A stretch of DNA of 64,000 bases from Pontibacterium granulatum (lineage in GTDB: Bacteria; Pseudomonadota; Gammaproteobacteria; Pseudomonadales; Balneatricaceae), in NCBI RefSeq assembly GCF_029961155.1, contig NZ_JASBRH010000010.1:89508-153507 (forward strand). Direction: 5' to 3'. Positions 47,322 to 56,076 of this stretch are shown here, piece after piece. The position numbers were made by a program, and so were the translations under genes. The notes under the pieces are model-generated. The model had not been told where the DNA came from and searched no databases. It saw only the letters and a list, made by a program, of their open reading frames with translations. The first letter of the stretch is position 1. Each line of letters begins with the position of its first letter.

Positions 47322-47819
47322 TTATTCGGTCTCGGCGCGTTCGTGCACCTGGTCAACTACGAGGTTGTCGACGCTACGTAGGGTACGTGCCATTTCGCGT
47401 GCCAGGTTCATCATCAACAGGCCAAAGTCTTCTGGTGCCTGTTCATGCAGCTGGTGGAGCAGACTGTTACTCACCTCAAGCACAATGCTGTCTTCGTGGG
47501 CAACGGCACTGCCCACCCGATTATGCAGGGCGATCATGCTCATAAAGCCGATTTGTTCACCCACCTGATAGTTGCGGATATGGGCGTACTTGCCGTCGTG
47601 GCATTTGAAGTATGCCAGTGAACCCTGCAGGATTACGAAGAAGGCATCACCGCGCTCGTCGGGTTCGAACAATACGTCCCCTTTATCCAGTGCGTAGGCG
47701 CGGCCTTGGTGAAACAACCAGCTTATCGTGTCGTCTGAGAGCGCACCAAAGGTTGATGCGTCTCGGAAATAGTCAATGCTAAAGCGCTCGAGCACCTCGG
47801 GGCCTTGTAAAATCTGCAT
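47322..47819 (-). CDS. Cyclic-nucleotide-binding-domain protein without HTH
   Basis: A 165-residue single CNB (CRP-type) domain: ALDKGDVLFEPDERGDAFFVILQGSLAYF, then GEQIGFMSMIALHNRVGSAVAHED. The phosphate-binding cassette keeps Arg but lacks the usual small-residue order, so cAMP binding is doubtful. The C-terminal helix has no DNA-binding domain. It is upstream of the Gre-like gene by 22 bases on the same strand and could be cotranscribed with it. Confidence 0.85.
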   Translation of the reverse strand: MQILQGPEVLERFSIDYFRDASTFGALSDDTISWLFHQGRAYALDKGDVLFEPDERGDAFFVILQGSLAYFKCHDGKYAHIRNYQVGEQIGFMSMIALHNRVGSAVAHEDSIVLEVSNSLLHQLHEQAPEDFGLLMMNLAREMARTLRSVDNLVVDQVHERAETE

Positions 47820-47899
47820 GACTCTACCCCTTTATCCAGATACAGCTTCTACCCCGTAAGACAACGGATTTCCGTATATTTTCAATAAATTATTTGGGC

Positions 47900-48559
47900 T
47901 CAGTCGAGGGTAATGATGCTGTTAAAAGCGACAATAACCCGATCTTGCTGGCCAAAATAGGGCAGAGCCGAGTGTTTCAGATAGGACGGGAAGATGACCA
48001 TCTGGCCTTCGGTCGGTTGGAAGTCCCAGAAGCCGTTACTATTGATATAAGCGGTGCCGGCATCCAGGTACTGGTCGGCGCAGAACCGTGGATCGTAGAA
48101 ACGGTTGCTACCGTTACGGTTGACGATTTCACATTCGCCTGCGTCCACGTAGTAGATACCACACCAGGAACAGTTCGGGTGAGAGTGGGCATCGTGGTAA
48201 CCGCCATTCTGGGTGATGTGGTACCAGGACTCGGTGACCTGGGCTTTACCCACGGCACCATATGGCCAGAAATCCTGGTTCACGGCGGTGGCCACGGTGC
48301 CCAGCATCTCTTCGACAAATTCACGCAGGTTGCGCACTGCCGGGATTGGTTGGGCAAGGAAATCCAGTTTGCTCTCGTAGAGACCGTGTTTGGCGTCGAT
48401 CGCTACTTCGCTCTCAACGGCCATGGTCTGTTGTTCCTGATTGGCGTAGATAGCGTCGAGCAGGTCGGACTTGATGGCCTCGTGATCGGGATAGTTCAGG
48501 GCGAACATCTGGGTTTGCCACAGATTAATATCTTCGATCATTACATCAATTTCGGACAT
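47900..48559 (-). CDS. Putative 2OG-Fe(II) oxygenase (TIGR02466-like)
   Basis: A 219-residue protein of the TIGR02466 group of predicted 2-oxoglutarate/Fe(II) oxygenases. Ligand candidates are His and Asp in GYHDAHSHPNCSW, the distal His in YLKHSALPY and the 2OG-binding Arg in DRVIVAFN. The substrate is unknown. ATG at 48559 follows GAGGAACAC. It stands between the CNB gene and the flavin monooxygenase gene, all on the minus strand. Confidence 0.85.
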   Translation of the reverse strand: MSEIDVMIEDINLWQTQMFALNYPDHEAIKSDLLDAIYANQEQQTMAVESEVAIDAKHGLYESKLDFLAQPIPAVRNLREFVEEMLGTVATAVNQDFWPYGAVGKAQVTESWYHITQNGGYHDAHSHPNCSWCGIYYVDAGECEIVNRNGSNRFYDPRFCADQYLDAGTAYINSNGFWDFQPTEGQMVIFPSYLKHSALPYFGQQDRVIVAFNSIITLD

Positions 48560-48618
48560 GTGTTCCTCAGCTATCTCTGTACGTTAAAAACAGCACAGAT
48601 CATAAGCCAATCCAGCGA

Positions 48619-49632
48619 TCAGGTCACTAACTGTGCCAGGCGTCGGTAACTGTCCAGTCGGGTTTCGTAATCGTAGGTGACGGTGATCAAACCCAGTTCG
48701 TTGGTGCGGTATCGATCTGCCAGTGCATTGAGTTGTTCGTGGCACTGCTCGACGGTGCCGTGGACGACGGATGCAAGCGTCTGATCGAAATATGCCTGGT
48801 CGGACGGGCTGAGCTGTTTCTTCAGCTCCAGCGCTTCTGCCGGGCTGTTGAGAGGTTCACGGATGCCGTGGCGAAACGCCATCACTTTCCAGTAAACCTG
48901 AGAGGAGGCGATCAGTTCTGCTTCTTCATGGGTGTCTGCACACACGGCAGAAATAGCAATCATGGTGTTTGGCGTACCTGCGTGCCCCGCCTGATGCCAG
49001 GCCGCTTCATACTCGTCGATGATGCTGACTGGGCGGTCTTCTGGGCCGATAAACAGCGCCAGTGCCATATTCATGCCTACATGTCCCGCCAATGCGGCAC
49101 TGCCTCCACTCGAACCCAGCATCCACATCTCTGGCGTTGGTGAATCATCGGGCATGACCCGCAGTTCGTGGTACGGATGCTCGGCAGGGATCGATTTCTC
49201 CAGAAAGGCTTTCAGCATCATCGCCTGCTGGGCGTAGTTGTCTTCGTGGGACGGTGTATTCGGAAACGCCAGCGCGTGGCTCGCCAGACCATCACCACCC
49301 GGTGCGCGGCCAATACCCAGATCGATACGCCCAGGAAACAGGGTCTCCAGCAACCGGAACTGTTCTGCCACTTTGTAAGGGCTGTAGTGGGGCAACATCA
49401 CGCCTCCACTGCCTACCCGGATCTGTTTGGTGATGCTGGCAATATGACTGATCAGAATTTCCGGTGCGGGCCCAGCAAAATTACCGCTGTTGTGGTGCTC
49501 GGCGACCCAGTAACGGCTGTAACCCCATGCGTCACATGCTGTGGCCAGCTCTGCCGATAGGGCGACCGGGCTCAGGGTGTGAGCTTTACCGGGTACTGGA
49601 GACTGATCGACAACGGTAAGTTTGAGCGACAT
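48619..49632 (-). CDS. LLM-class flavin-dependent oxidoreductase
   Basis: A 337-residue bacterial-luciferase-like TIM-barrel protein of the YhbW type: VVDQSPVPG at the N-terminus, GYSRYWVAEHHNSGNFAGPAPEIL, RIRVGSGGVMLPHYSPYKVAEQF-like flavin contacts, LDLGIGRAPGGD and MLGSSGGSAALA. It would use FMNH2 supplied by a reductase. The substrate is unknown. Confidence 0.92.
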   Translation of the reverse strand: MSLKLTVVDQSPVPGKAHTLSPVALSAELATACDAWGYSRYWVAEHHNSGNFAGPAPEILISHIASITKQIRVGSGGVMLPHYSPYKVAEQFRLLETLFPGRIDLGIGRAPGGDGLASHALAFPNTPSHEDNYAQQAMMLKAFLEKSIPAEHPYHELRVMPDDSPTPEMWMLGSSGGSAALAGHVGMNMALALFIGPEDRPVSIIDEYEAAWHQAGHAGTPNTMIAISAVCADTHEEAELIASSQVYWKVMAFRHGIREPLNSPAEALELKKQLSPSDQAYFDQTLASVVHGTVEQCHEQLNALADRYRTNELGLITVTYDYETRLDSYRRLAQLVT

Positions 49633-49722
49633 GGTGACAACCTATGGATTTATATACGTGGTTAGAGATTGAATGAAAATCAATCGGTTAAGTATATGTT
49701 GTAGAAAAAACGTGAACTATAA

Positions 49723-49780
49723 CCAGATATGCAATTTAGCCTTTCATATCTGGAAACAGTCCTGAACGTTGGAAACCGTT
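49723..49780 (+). repeat. Inverted repeats in the 49.6-49.9 kb gap
   Basis: The 275-base gap before the next gene has a perfect 9-base inverted repeat CCAGATATG / CATATCTGG (49723-49731, 49745-49753). A GAACG/CGTTC dyad and two TGGAAAC copies follow. No T run follows, so they look more like binding sites than a terminator. Confidence 0.45.
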
Positions 49781-49907
49781 CTCAGCCTTTTAAACATCTC
49801 TGAAACTTAGATGCGGTTCGAACTGATCGATGTCATTTTGCTGTTTTCGAATGTATGGTCTGATACCTGTTCTTTTCTCCCTTGTAGCAATAGACCAAAG
49901 AGCCGAC

Positions 49908-50195
49908 GTGAAACCCGATACCCAGACCGCAATGCGCAACCTCATAGCTGAGGTCCGAGACGTAATGCCGTTTGAGATGCCCGTTGACCAGATGTGCAGT
50001 GGTATCTGTAACGGATGCGCGAAAAAGCTGCTTGATTTCCTCGATATTCAGTTGGAGGAGTGGGAATGGCGACTTGATCAGGGCGAGGTGCCCGCACTGG
50101 GGGATCTGGATAAACTTGGCAAAACCTGTCGCAAGATCTACCGGGTGCTGGAGAAAAATGGCCTGGTGGGTGAAACCGACACACAAGCCGCCTGA
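49908..50195 (+). CDS. Conserved small protein of unknown function with CxxxCxxC
   Basis: A 95-residue helical protein whose CSGICNGCAKKLLDFL motif offers three Cys (CxxxCxxC), followed by an acidic, Trp-rich helix (LEEWEWRLDQGE) and a Lys/Arg C-terminal helix. I do not recognise a named family. GTG at 49908 is taken as the start because the upstream open frame is hydrophobic and without homology cues, but its ribosome site is poor. It converges on the rhombosortase gene. Confidence 0.6.
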   Translation: MKPDTQTAMRNLIAEVRDVMPFEMPVDQMCSGICNGCAKKLLDFLDIQLEEWEWRLDQGEVPALGDLDKLGKTCRKIYRVLEKNGLVGETDTQAA

Positions 50196-50217
50196 GATTG
50201 AACATCTAAATCGTTTC

Positions 50218-50835
50218 TTAGCGTTGCCCGCATTCACCAAGTCGGGAGCGTATTGTCACCGCTGCCATCAGCAGCAATCCGCCCATAAGTCCTGCCAGAT
50301 GCGCTTCCGGATAGGGTGCCCATTCGCTCTGTACCAGAAAGTACTTGCTGGAAATCAGTTCCCGCCCGAGCTTTGCACCTGTTACCAATAGGGGCAGGTA
50401 ACCGATGAGACCACCGATCTGCTTCTGGAACTGAAACAATGCGACTATCAACGGTGCGAAGAGCATGCCGGATAGGCCGCAGTAGTAACTTAGCTCTGAC
50501 AGGGGAGACATTAGCAACAGGTTTACGCTGATCAGTCCCGCCAACCAGCTCGGCAGCAGTAATGCCGGAGTGTGGCGCTCCAGATAGCAGGATACGGCGG
50601 CAAATGCACACAGATCCCAGAACAGGTGAGAGCTGTTGCTGTGCACCAGGTGGCCGGTTATCAGGCGCCACCATTCACCTTGGTGGGTGATGGCGTTTAG
50701 GTCGAAGCACAGTGTCAGCAGGTCTCCTTTCGTGAGAAAGATAATACAGATAGCAGCGCAGAAGGTTTTAAGCGGAAATGGGAACCGTCGATCGACGGTT
50801 CCCTCCAGGGTTTCAAGGGTTAATAGGCCCTGCAT
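50218..50835 (-). CDS. rrtA: Rhombosortase (GlyGly-CTERM-processing rhomboid protease)
   Basis: Rhomboid-family intramembrane serine protease of 205 residues with about six transmembrane helices. Visible features are WRLITGHLVHSNSSHLFWDL, the catalytic Ser in YYCGLSGMLFAPL (GLSG) and the catalytic His in AHLAGLMGG. The size and motifs fit rhombosortase, which removes the GlyGly-CTERM tail of secreted proteins. ATG at 50835 follows GGAG by 9 bases. It starts 3 bases after the stop of the VIT/VWA gene, so the two are translated together. Confidence 0.85.
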   Translation of the reverse strand: MQGLLTLETLEGTVDRRFPFPLKTFCAAICIIFLTKGDLLTLCFDLNAITHQGEWWRLITGHLVHSNSSHLFWDLCAFAAVSCYLERHTPALLLPSWLAGLISVNLLLMSPLSELSYYCGLSGMLFAPLIVALFQFQKQIGGLIGYLPLLVTGAKLGRELISSKYFLVQSEWAPYPEAHLAGLMGGLLLMAAVTIRSRLGECGQR

Positions 50836-50838
50836 CAA

Positions 50839-52947
50839 TCAGGTCTCCTCAGTTTTGTGCTGGATTTCCTGATTACGCTGTGTGCGTTTGATCAATGTGG
50901 CGCCAGCCATAACGATCAGCAGGGCGATCAACCAGGGATCCACCGCACCACCACCGGAAGAACCCGACACAGAGGAGCGTTGTTTGTCGAACATAGGCTT
51001 ATTGGTATCGGCTCGACGCTGCTGAGTAGGAGCTGCCACACGCTGTTGCCGCGCCAGGTGTTCGGTATCAACCCGTTTTTTATTGCTGCGGTCGATGCCT
51101 AGTTGATTAAAGCGTGCCTCTTCCACAACAATCATCGAGGTGTAGTCTGTCACCAGACCGTGTTCTCTTGCGATTGAGGTGATCGCTTGTTTGGTATCGC
51201 TATTCTCGCCCAGATAATCCATTTTCGCTTGCAGGTTTTCGATCTTGGCGTATGCCCAGATTCGCTCCAGCTCCGGATTAAGGCTTGATTGCTCCGGCAA
51301 TGTGATCTCGGTTTCGTAGGTACGGGTTTCGGACCCGATATCACCGGTCAGTGTGACCTTAACCGGGCCCGCTTTGCGGTAATGGCCCAGTAAGGTGAGC
51401 TGCTGGCCGCGGTACAAGCTGCCGATCTGCTCGGGTGTCAGGTCGGTAATTCGGCCACCGCCAAACTTCAGCTGAATATTCCGGATGGCCTGGTGACTCA
51501 TCTTATCTGCCGCCAGCATGATCTGCCCCATAATGTCGTCGGCATTGGATACCGACAGTGAGAATCCTTGTGAGACCTTGGTCATCTCATTTAGCAAGGG
51601 GCGGTTTGCACTGTTGCCCATCACGAAGGTATAGAGCCGCAGGTCAGCCTTCTCAAGCATCTTGAGGAACGCTTTCTTTTCGGTAACGCCCACATTGGCC
51701 ACGCCATCGGTCACCAGAATCATGGCTGTTGGACGGTCTGCATCCATCTTGCGCAGTCCCATCTTCATGCCGGCATACAGATTAGTGCCGCGGTTTGGTT
51801 GGTACTGGTCGAGTCTATCCAGCAACGGCGTGATCTTTTCTGGAATGGCCGGTTGGAAGTCGCCGCTGAAGTTCTGGGCGGTATCATTAAACAGCACAAT
51901 CCGGAAGCGATCCTGTGGGCTTAGTTTGGCAAGCCCTTGTCGGATGCCCTCGGTGAGCGCGGAGTACTTGCCTGCCATGGACCCGGATACGTCGAGCACA
52001 AAGATCCAGTCACGACCCTTTTGCAGGGGCGCCAGGTCGTCGCCCGGGGTCAGCGTCATCATAAAGGTGCCAGGGCTGGAGGAGTCCTTTTTGTAGGTGG
52101 TCATATCCAGCGATCCTGGCAGCCCGTCGCTGTGTCGCCAGTAGAGCAGAATGTCTTTATCCAGGCTGGCAACAGGGCCTTGAGCCTTAGGTTGAGATGA
52201 CCGTGCGCTCACAGCGTCATCGTCATCGCCGTTGTCGTTTTGTTTGCGGTTCCCCAGGGATACGGTCCAGTTCTGTGCATCTGTTTGTGTCACCAGCGCG
52301 GCAGGTTGATGGGGCAGTCGAATCCCATCGATCGGGTAGCTGTTGCGCAGGTTAACGTTAAAGCTGAACTGTTCTTGCACCTGTTCGTTACGGTTCCAGA
52401 ACGCCAGTTTGGCTTCATCAACACCGCCATCCTCCAGTGGATAGACATACCTTCCGATACCGCTATCCACATGGGTGGGTTGCACGTAAACCAATCGAAC
52501 ACGCACATCCGTTTGTGGCTGTACGGCGGCGACACTGATGTCAAAGGTTTTGTAGCTGTCCTGCTCAACCAAGGCGGTTTTGCGTCCCGCTTTTTTTTCC
52601 TCTTCATAGATCTGGCGTGCCTGCTGCTTGGCTACAACCTCACCGGTAACCGGTTGGTTATTAATCCAGTAGGTAAACTCGCCAACGGCAGCTTTGTCGG
52701 GTACCGGGAAGGAGTAGATGGCATCGAGCGCCTGGTTATTGGGATTGGCGAAGACCTGCTCGACTTCGGTGATCGCGTATCCATCCTGAATGGTAACCTC
52801 CACATGATGCGCTTTGATCCTGAGATCCGGCAGATTGGCGGATACCGGAGAAAGCAAGCCAGCCGCATTGGCGCTATAAGCGGAGAGTATCAAGCCGCCG
52901 GCAACCAGGCTTTTGGTAAGGCAGCGGGAAAAAGCGGGTAAACACAT
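50839..52947 (-). CDS. VIT and VWA domain surface protein with GlyGly-CTERM-like tail
   Basis: Exported protein of 702 residues. A signal peptide (1-29, ending YSANA) precedes a VIT domain (about 40-170; VEQVFANPNNQALDAIYSFPVPDKAAV) and a VWA domain (about 312-490) with MIDAS DVSGSMAGKYS. The Pro/Gln-rich region ends in SGSSGGGAVDP followed by a helix WLIALLIVMAGATLI and KRTQR. It resembles the marine proteobacterial sortase-target group (TIGR03788-like), but the tail has no LPxTG. It looks like a GlyGly-CTERM matched to the adjacent rhombosortase. The 16-residue tail after the helix is longer than usual. ATG 52947 follows GGAGG. Confidence 0.88.
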   Translation of the reverse strand: MCLPAFSRCLTKSLVAGGLILSAYSANAAGLLSPVSANLPDLRIKAHHVEVTIQDGYAITEVEQVFANPNNQALDAIYSFPVPDKAAVGEFTYWINNQPVTGEVVAKQQARQIYEEEKKAGRKTALVEQDSYKTFDISVAAVQPQTDVRVRLVYVQPTHVDSGIGRYVYPLEDGGVDEAKLAFWNRNEQVQEQFSFNVNLRNSYPIDGIRLPHQPAALVTQTDAQNWTVSLGNRKQNDNGDDDDAVSARSSQPKAQGPVASLDKDILLYWRHSDGLPGSLDMTTYKKDSSSPGTFMMTLTPGDDLAPLQKGRDWIFVLDVSGSMAGKYSALTEGIRQGLAKLSPQDRFRIVLFNDTAQNFSGDFQPAIPEKITPLLDRLDQYQPNRGTNLYAGMKMGLRKMDADRPTAMILVTDGVANVGVTEKKAFLKMLEKADLRLYTFVMGNSANRPLLNEMTKVSQGFSLSVSNADDIMGQIMLAADKMSHQAIRNIQLKFGGGRITDLTPEQIGSLYRGQQLTLLGHYRKAGPVKVTLTGDIGSETRTYETEITLPEQSSLNPELERIWAYAKIENLQAKMDYLGENSDTKQAITSIAREHGLVTDYTSMIVVEEARFNQLGIDRSNKKRVDTEHLARQQRVAAPTQQRRADTNKPMFDKQRSSVSGSSGGGAVDPWLIALLIVMAGATLIKRTQRNQEIQHKTEET

Positions 52948-53080
52948 ATAAACCTCCAAGGTGGGTGAATCACATTGGGGCCAGTGTTCGTGTTTAATGA
53001 TTTTGACTACAGAGATTCTGGCGAGGTATTACCGGATGAGACCGGGAGTCGCAAATCCTCAAAATATTATCTCGGAAAGG

Positions 53081-53812
53081 TTACTTGCGCAGGTTCTTAA
53101 AGAGACTGTACTGCCACTGGCGCAAGGCGAGTACCATCGTTGTACCTTTGCGTTCACTTAGGGGCAGTTGCGCATCGCGCTTCATGATGGTGTTGAAGTC
53201 GTGGGCCAGGGTCTGCATCTTGCGTTGCAATTCTGCGTTGGCGTTAGGGGAGAGCACTGCGTTTAACACCAGCAGTTTTTCGTTCTGCTTATCAAAACGG
53301 GAGCTGAAGAAATCCTGCTCGACCTTCTCTTGGAAAAACTTCTGAATCGGACCGTTGGCTAACCAGTTGAAGTTGGGAGAGACCAGCAACCGAATACGGT
53401 TACCCGGTAGCAGCTCAATCAGTTTGAGTCGATCCAGCTGAGCCAGCTTCTGAATACACTCGGTTTCGTTGATCTTGTACTGGCTTACGAGGTCTTCAAA
53501 ACAGAAGCCATTGATCACACTCACTGCGATAAGCAGCAGGATCACATCGTTGGCCACTTCCCGTTCCTGCTCTAGGGTGAGCTGAGTAAGGCTTTGCTGC
53601 TGGTGCGACATCTTTTCCACCAACTGAAAGAAGCTGATACCAATGGCGTCACAGATGATCTCCAGACGCTGTAGGGTGAAGTTGCGCTCGGAGAAGAGAC
53701 GCTTAACGGATGCTTCACTGAGATCCAGATCGGTGGCGATGTCGGCGTAGGTCTTGCCGCTGGCTTTAAGTTGTTGCTTGAGTGTGTCGACAAGTGCTGA
53801 AGTCTGAAGCAT
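53081..53812 (-). CDS. XRE-type HTH regulator
   Basis: A 243-residue regulator with an N-terminal Cro/C1-type HTH (TYADIATDLDLSEASVKRLFSERNFTLQRLEIICDAIG, residues about 21-58). The long C-terminal region contains a second winged-helix-like segment (about 95-140). The target is unknown. It lies next to, and faces away from, the CvfB gene. Confidence 0.85.
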   Translation of the reverse strand: MLQTSALVDTLKQQLKASGKTYADIATDLDLSEASVKRLFSERNFTLQRLEIICDAIGISFFQLVEKMSHQQQSLTQLTLEQEREVANDVILLLIAVSVINGFCFEDLVSQYKINETECIQKLAQLDRLKLIELLPGNRIRLLVSPNFNWLANGPIQKFFQEKVEQDFFSSRFDKQNEKLLVLNAVLSPNANAELQRKMQTLAHDFNTIMKRDAQLPLSERKGTTMVLALRQWQYSLFKNLRK

Positions 53813-54135
53813 GGCCAGATACCGTCCTGTATCCCTGTTTTGGCTGGATGTGAGCTGATGCTCAGTATACGTGGCCTTAAAGAAGATGCCATCCAGAGAT
53901 ATGTTGTGATTGACTTATACCGTTATCTTGCTGGTGTAGAGACTGTGTCGGCAAGCGTTTTACGTAAACAGGAAGGTCGGGATGTCGGTTTGTTCCTGAT
54001 CTTCAGTTTCGCCAAAAAAAAGGATAGAAATTCTGTCTTCTTGCCAGCAGGGGGAGCACATCTCTGCTACGTTTTGAATGCGCGATCTGGTATGGTTGCG
54101 CCTCTTTTCTTTAATTCTCCCCGAGGTAGTGTGCA
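53813..54135. other. Divergent control region, 323 bases without a gene
   Basis: Intergenic stretch between the divergent XRE and CvfB genes. A perfect 10-base palindrome, TTTACGTAAA (53959-53968), is the only clear dyad. TTGACT near 53911 has no good -10 at proper spacing. No reading frame here has coding character. Confidence 0.5.
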
Positions 54136-54975
54136 TTGGCTCAGATTGGTCGTATGAATAAGCTGGAAGTTGTCCGTGAGGTAGGCTTTGGTGTCTATCT
54201 GGATGGCGATGATCTGGGCGGGATTCTGTTACCAAAACGCTATGTGCCGGAAGGCTGCAAAATCGGTGATCAGTTGGACGTGTTTGTCTACATGGACTCC
54301 GATGACTTCCCGATTGCCATCACCGAAGAGCCAAAGGTTCAGTTGGGCGATGTGGCAGCACTGAAAGTCGTATCGGTGGAGAAGGTGGGCGTATTCCTGG
54401 ATTGGGGGCTGCCGAAAGACCTGTTCCTGCCGTACAGTGAGATTCGCAGTCAGCATCCGTCCGTGGGTGATACCGTGCTGGTATACGTCTACATGGATAA
54501 CACCAATCGTATCTGTGCGTCTGCGCGTCTGGATCGTTTCCTGGATAAAGAGCCGGCGGATTACAAGAGTAACCAGCAGGTGAATCTGGTGATCGCGGGT
54601 CAGACCGACCTGGGCTACAAGGCGGTTGTAAACGGTACTCATTGGGGTGTGCTCTATCACGACGAGGTGTTCCGTAAACTGCGTCGTGGTTACAAGACCC
54701 GTGGTTTTATCAAGCGTGTGCGTCCAGATGGAAAGATCGATCTCTCCCTCGATAAACCGGGATATGCCAAGGTGGATCGCCTGCAGCAGAAAGTGCTGCA
54801 GCACTTGGAAGAGCGCAACGGTTACAGCCCGCTGAACGATAAGAGTCCACCTGAGCAGATATACAGCACGTACGGTGTATCCAAGAAGGCGTACAAAATG
54901 GCGATAGGCGGTCTTTACCGTCAGCGCCTTATCTCCATCGATGACGATGGCATTCGTCTGGTCGAAGAGAAATAA
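54136..54975 (+). CDS. CvfB-type S1 RNA-binding protein
   Basis: A 279-residue protein with three S1-like OB segments (VREVGFGVYLDGDDLGGILLPKRYVP; VSVEKVGVFLDWGLPKDLFLPYSE; VVNGTHWGVLYHDEVF) and a C-terminal winged-helix part (EQIYSTYGVSKKAYKMAIGGLYRQRLI). This is the CvfB layout; in Staphylococcus CvfB affects virulence-gene mRNA. The role in gammaproteobacteria is unknown. TTG at 54136, after GAGG with a 9-base gap, gives MAQIGRMNKLEV, the usual N-terminus. Confidence 0.88.
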   Translation: MAQIGRMNKLEVVREVGFGVYLDGDDLGGILLPKRYVPEGCKIGDQLDVFVYMDSDDFPIAITEEPKVQLGDVAALKVVSVEKVGVFLDWGLPKDLFLPYSEIRSQHPSVGDTVLVYVYMDNTNRICASARLDRFLDKEPADYKSNQQVNLVIAGQTDLGYKAVVNGTHWGVLYHDEVFRKLRRGYKTRGFIKRVRPDGKIDLSLDKPGYAKVDRLQQKVLQHLEERNGYSPLNDKSPPEQIYSTYGVSKKAYKMAIGGLYRQRLISIDDDGIRLVEEK

Positions 54976-54988
54976 GCAGAACAGCGCT

Positions 54989-55924
54989 TCAGATCTTTTC
55001 TACAAACGGCGGAAGCTGCATTTGCTTAAACTCCGCCGTTATCAGGGCAGACATATGCGCTGCCGCAGGGGTAAGGGAGCGGTCCTTTCGCCGAATCAGG
55101 CAGATCTCACGGCTAATAGCCGGTTGCGTCAGCGGAATAAAGCAAAGTCCTTCAAATGCAGTTGTAGCTGCAGCCAGCGCCGGCAGTAGCGAGATCCCCA
55201 TGCCTTCGCTCACCAGTGCAGCAATCGCTGCCGGGTTACTGGCTTCGATAACCGGTCCTTCCAGATCCAGATCGACCACACCTTCCTTCTTAAAACGTGA
55301 TAGCTGTACGCGAATACCGGTATCGGTTGTCAGGTAGATAATCTGCTGGTGGGCCAGATCTTCCCAGCATACGCCATCTGTATGCACTGCAAACGGGTGG
55401 TCTGGCCGACAGACAACACCGTAGCGGTCTCGCAGTAATGGCTGATAACTTAGATCAGGATTGGAGGAGTGGTTGCTCGCCACACCAAAATCTACCTCGT
55501 TTTCCAATATTCGGGTTTCGATGCCCCCGGCGCCATCGTCACGCAGATAGATACCGATATTGGAGTACTGTTGCCGATACTGGTTGACGATCGGTGGCAA
55601 CAGCCGGGAGATTGTGGATGGCGAGGCGGCGATGCCAACCTGACCCTGCTGTTGTTCCGATACAGCGCGCAAATCGGCAAGGGCGGTATCGAAGTCGGAC
55701 AACAGACGTTCAGCGACCGGTAGAAAGCGTTTGCCTTCGCTGCTAAGTAAAACGCTGCGTGTGGTGCGGTCAAAGAGTGTCAGGCCAACCTGTTCCTCCA
55801 GCTGTTTAATTGTCGCTGTCAGGGTGGATTGGGTCAGATGCAGACTTTCCGCAGCACGGGTGAAACTTCCGTCCTGGGCGACGGCATAAAAAGCGCGCAG
55901 GTGGCGAATGGATAGATTATTCAT
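54989..55924 (-). CDS. LysR-family regulator divergent from ydiJ-like gene
   Basis: A 311-residue LysR regulator. The HTH covers about residues 18-40 (FTRAAESLHLTQSTLTATIKQLE), and an effector domain begins near 90 (GQVGIAASPSTISRLLPPIV). ATG at 55924 is preferred to TTG at 55933. It is divergent from the hydroxyglutarate dehydrogenase gene with about 150 bases between, so regulation of that gene is likely but inferred. Confidence 0.9.
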   Translation of the reverse strand: MNNLSIRHLRAFYAVAQDGSFTRAAESLHLTQSTLTATIKQLEEQVGLTLFDRTTRSVLLSSEGKRFLPVAERLLSDFDTALADLRAVSEQQQGQVGIAASPSTISRLLPPIVNQYRQQYSNIGIYLRDDGAGGIETRILENEVDFGVASNHSSNPDLSYQPLLRDRYGVVCRPDHPFAVHTDGVCWEDLAHQQIIYLTTDTGIRVQLSRFKKEGVVDLDLEGPVIEASNPAAIAALVSEGMGISLLPALAAATTAFEGLCFIPLTQPAISREICLIRRKDRSLTPAAAHMSALITAEFKQMQLPPFVEKI

Positions 55925-56076
55925 TTCTGTCAATGAATCTATTTGATTTTATCATTTGATTGATAAATAGAGATTCTGCATCATTGCTTCCATAAATACA
56001 AAGCCCGTGCTGTAGCTGTTGCGTATCACTGCCGGGCACTGCGGTTACTTCACTTTTTAAGGATTTACCCCGTACC

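Noticed and set aside
53840..54157. Plus-strand open frame of 105 codons before the CvfB gene
   Set aside because: No ribosome site, no family resemblance, and it overlaps the CvfB start.
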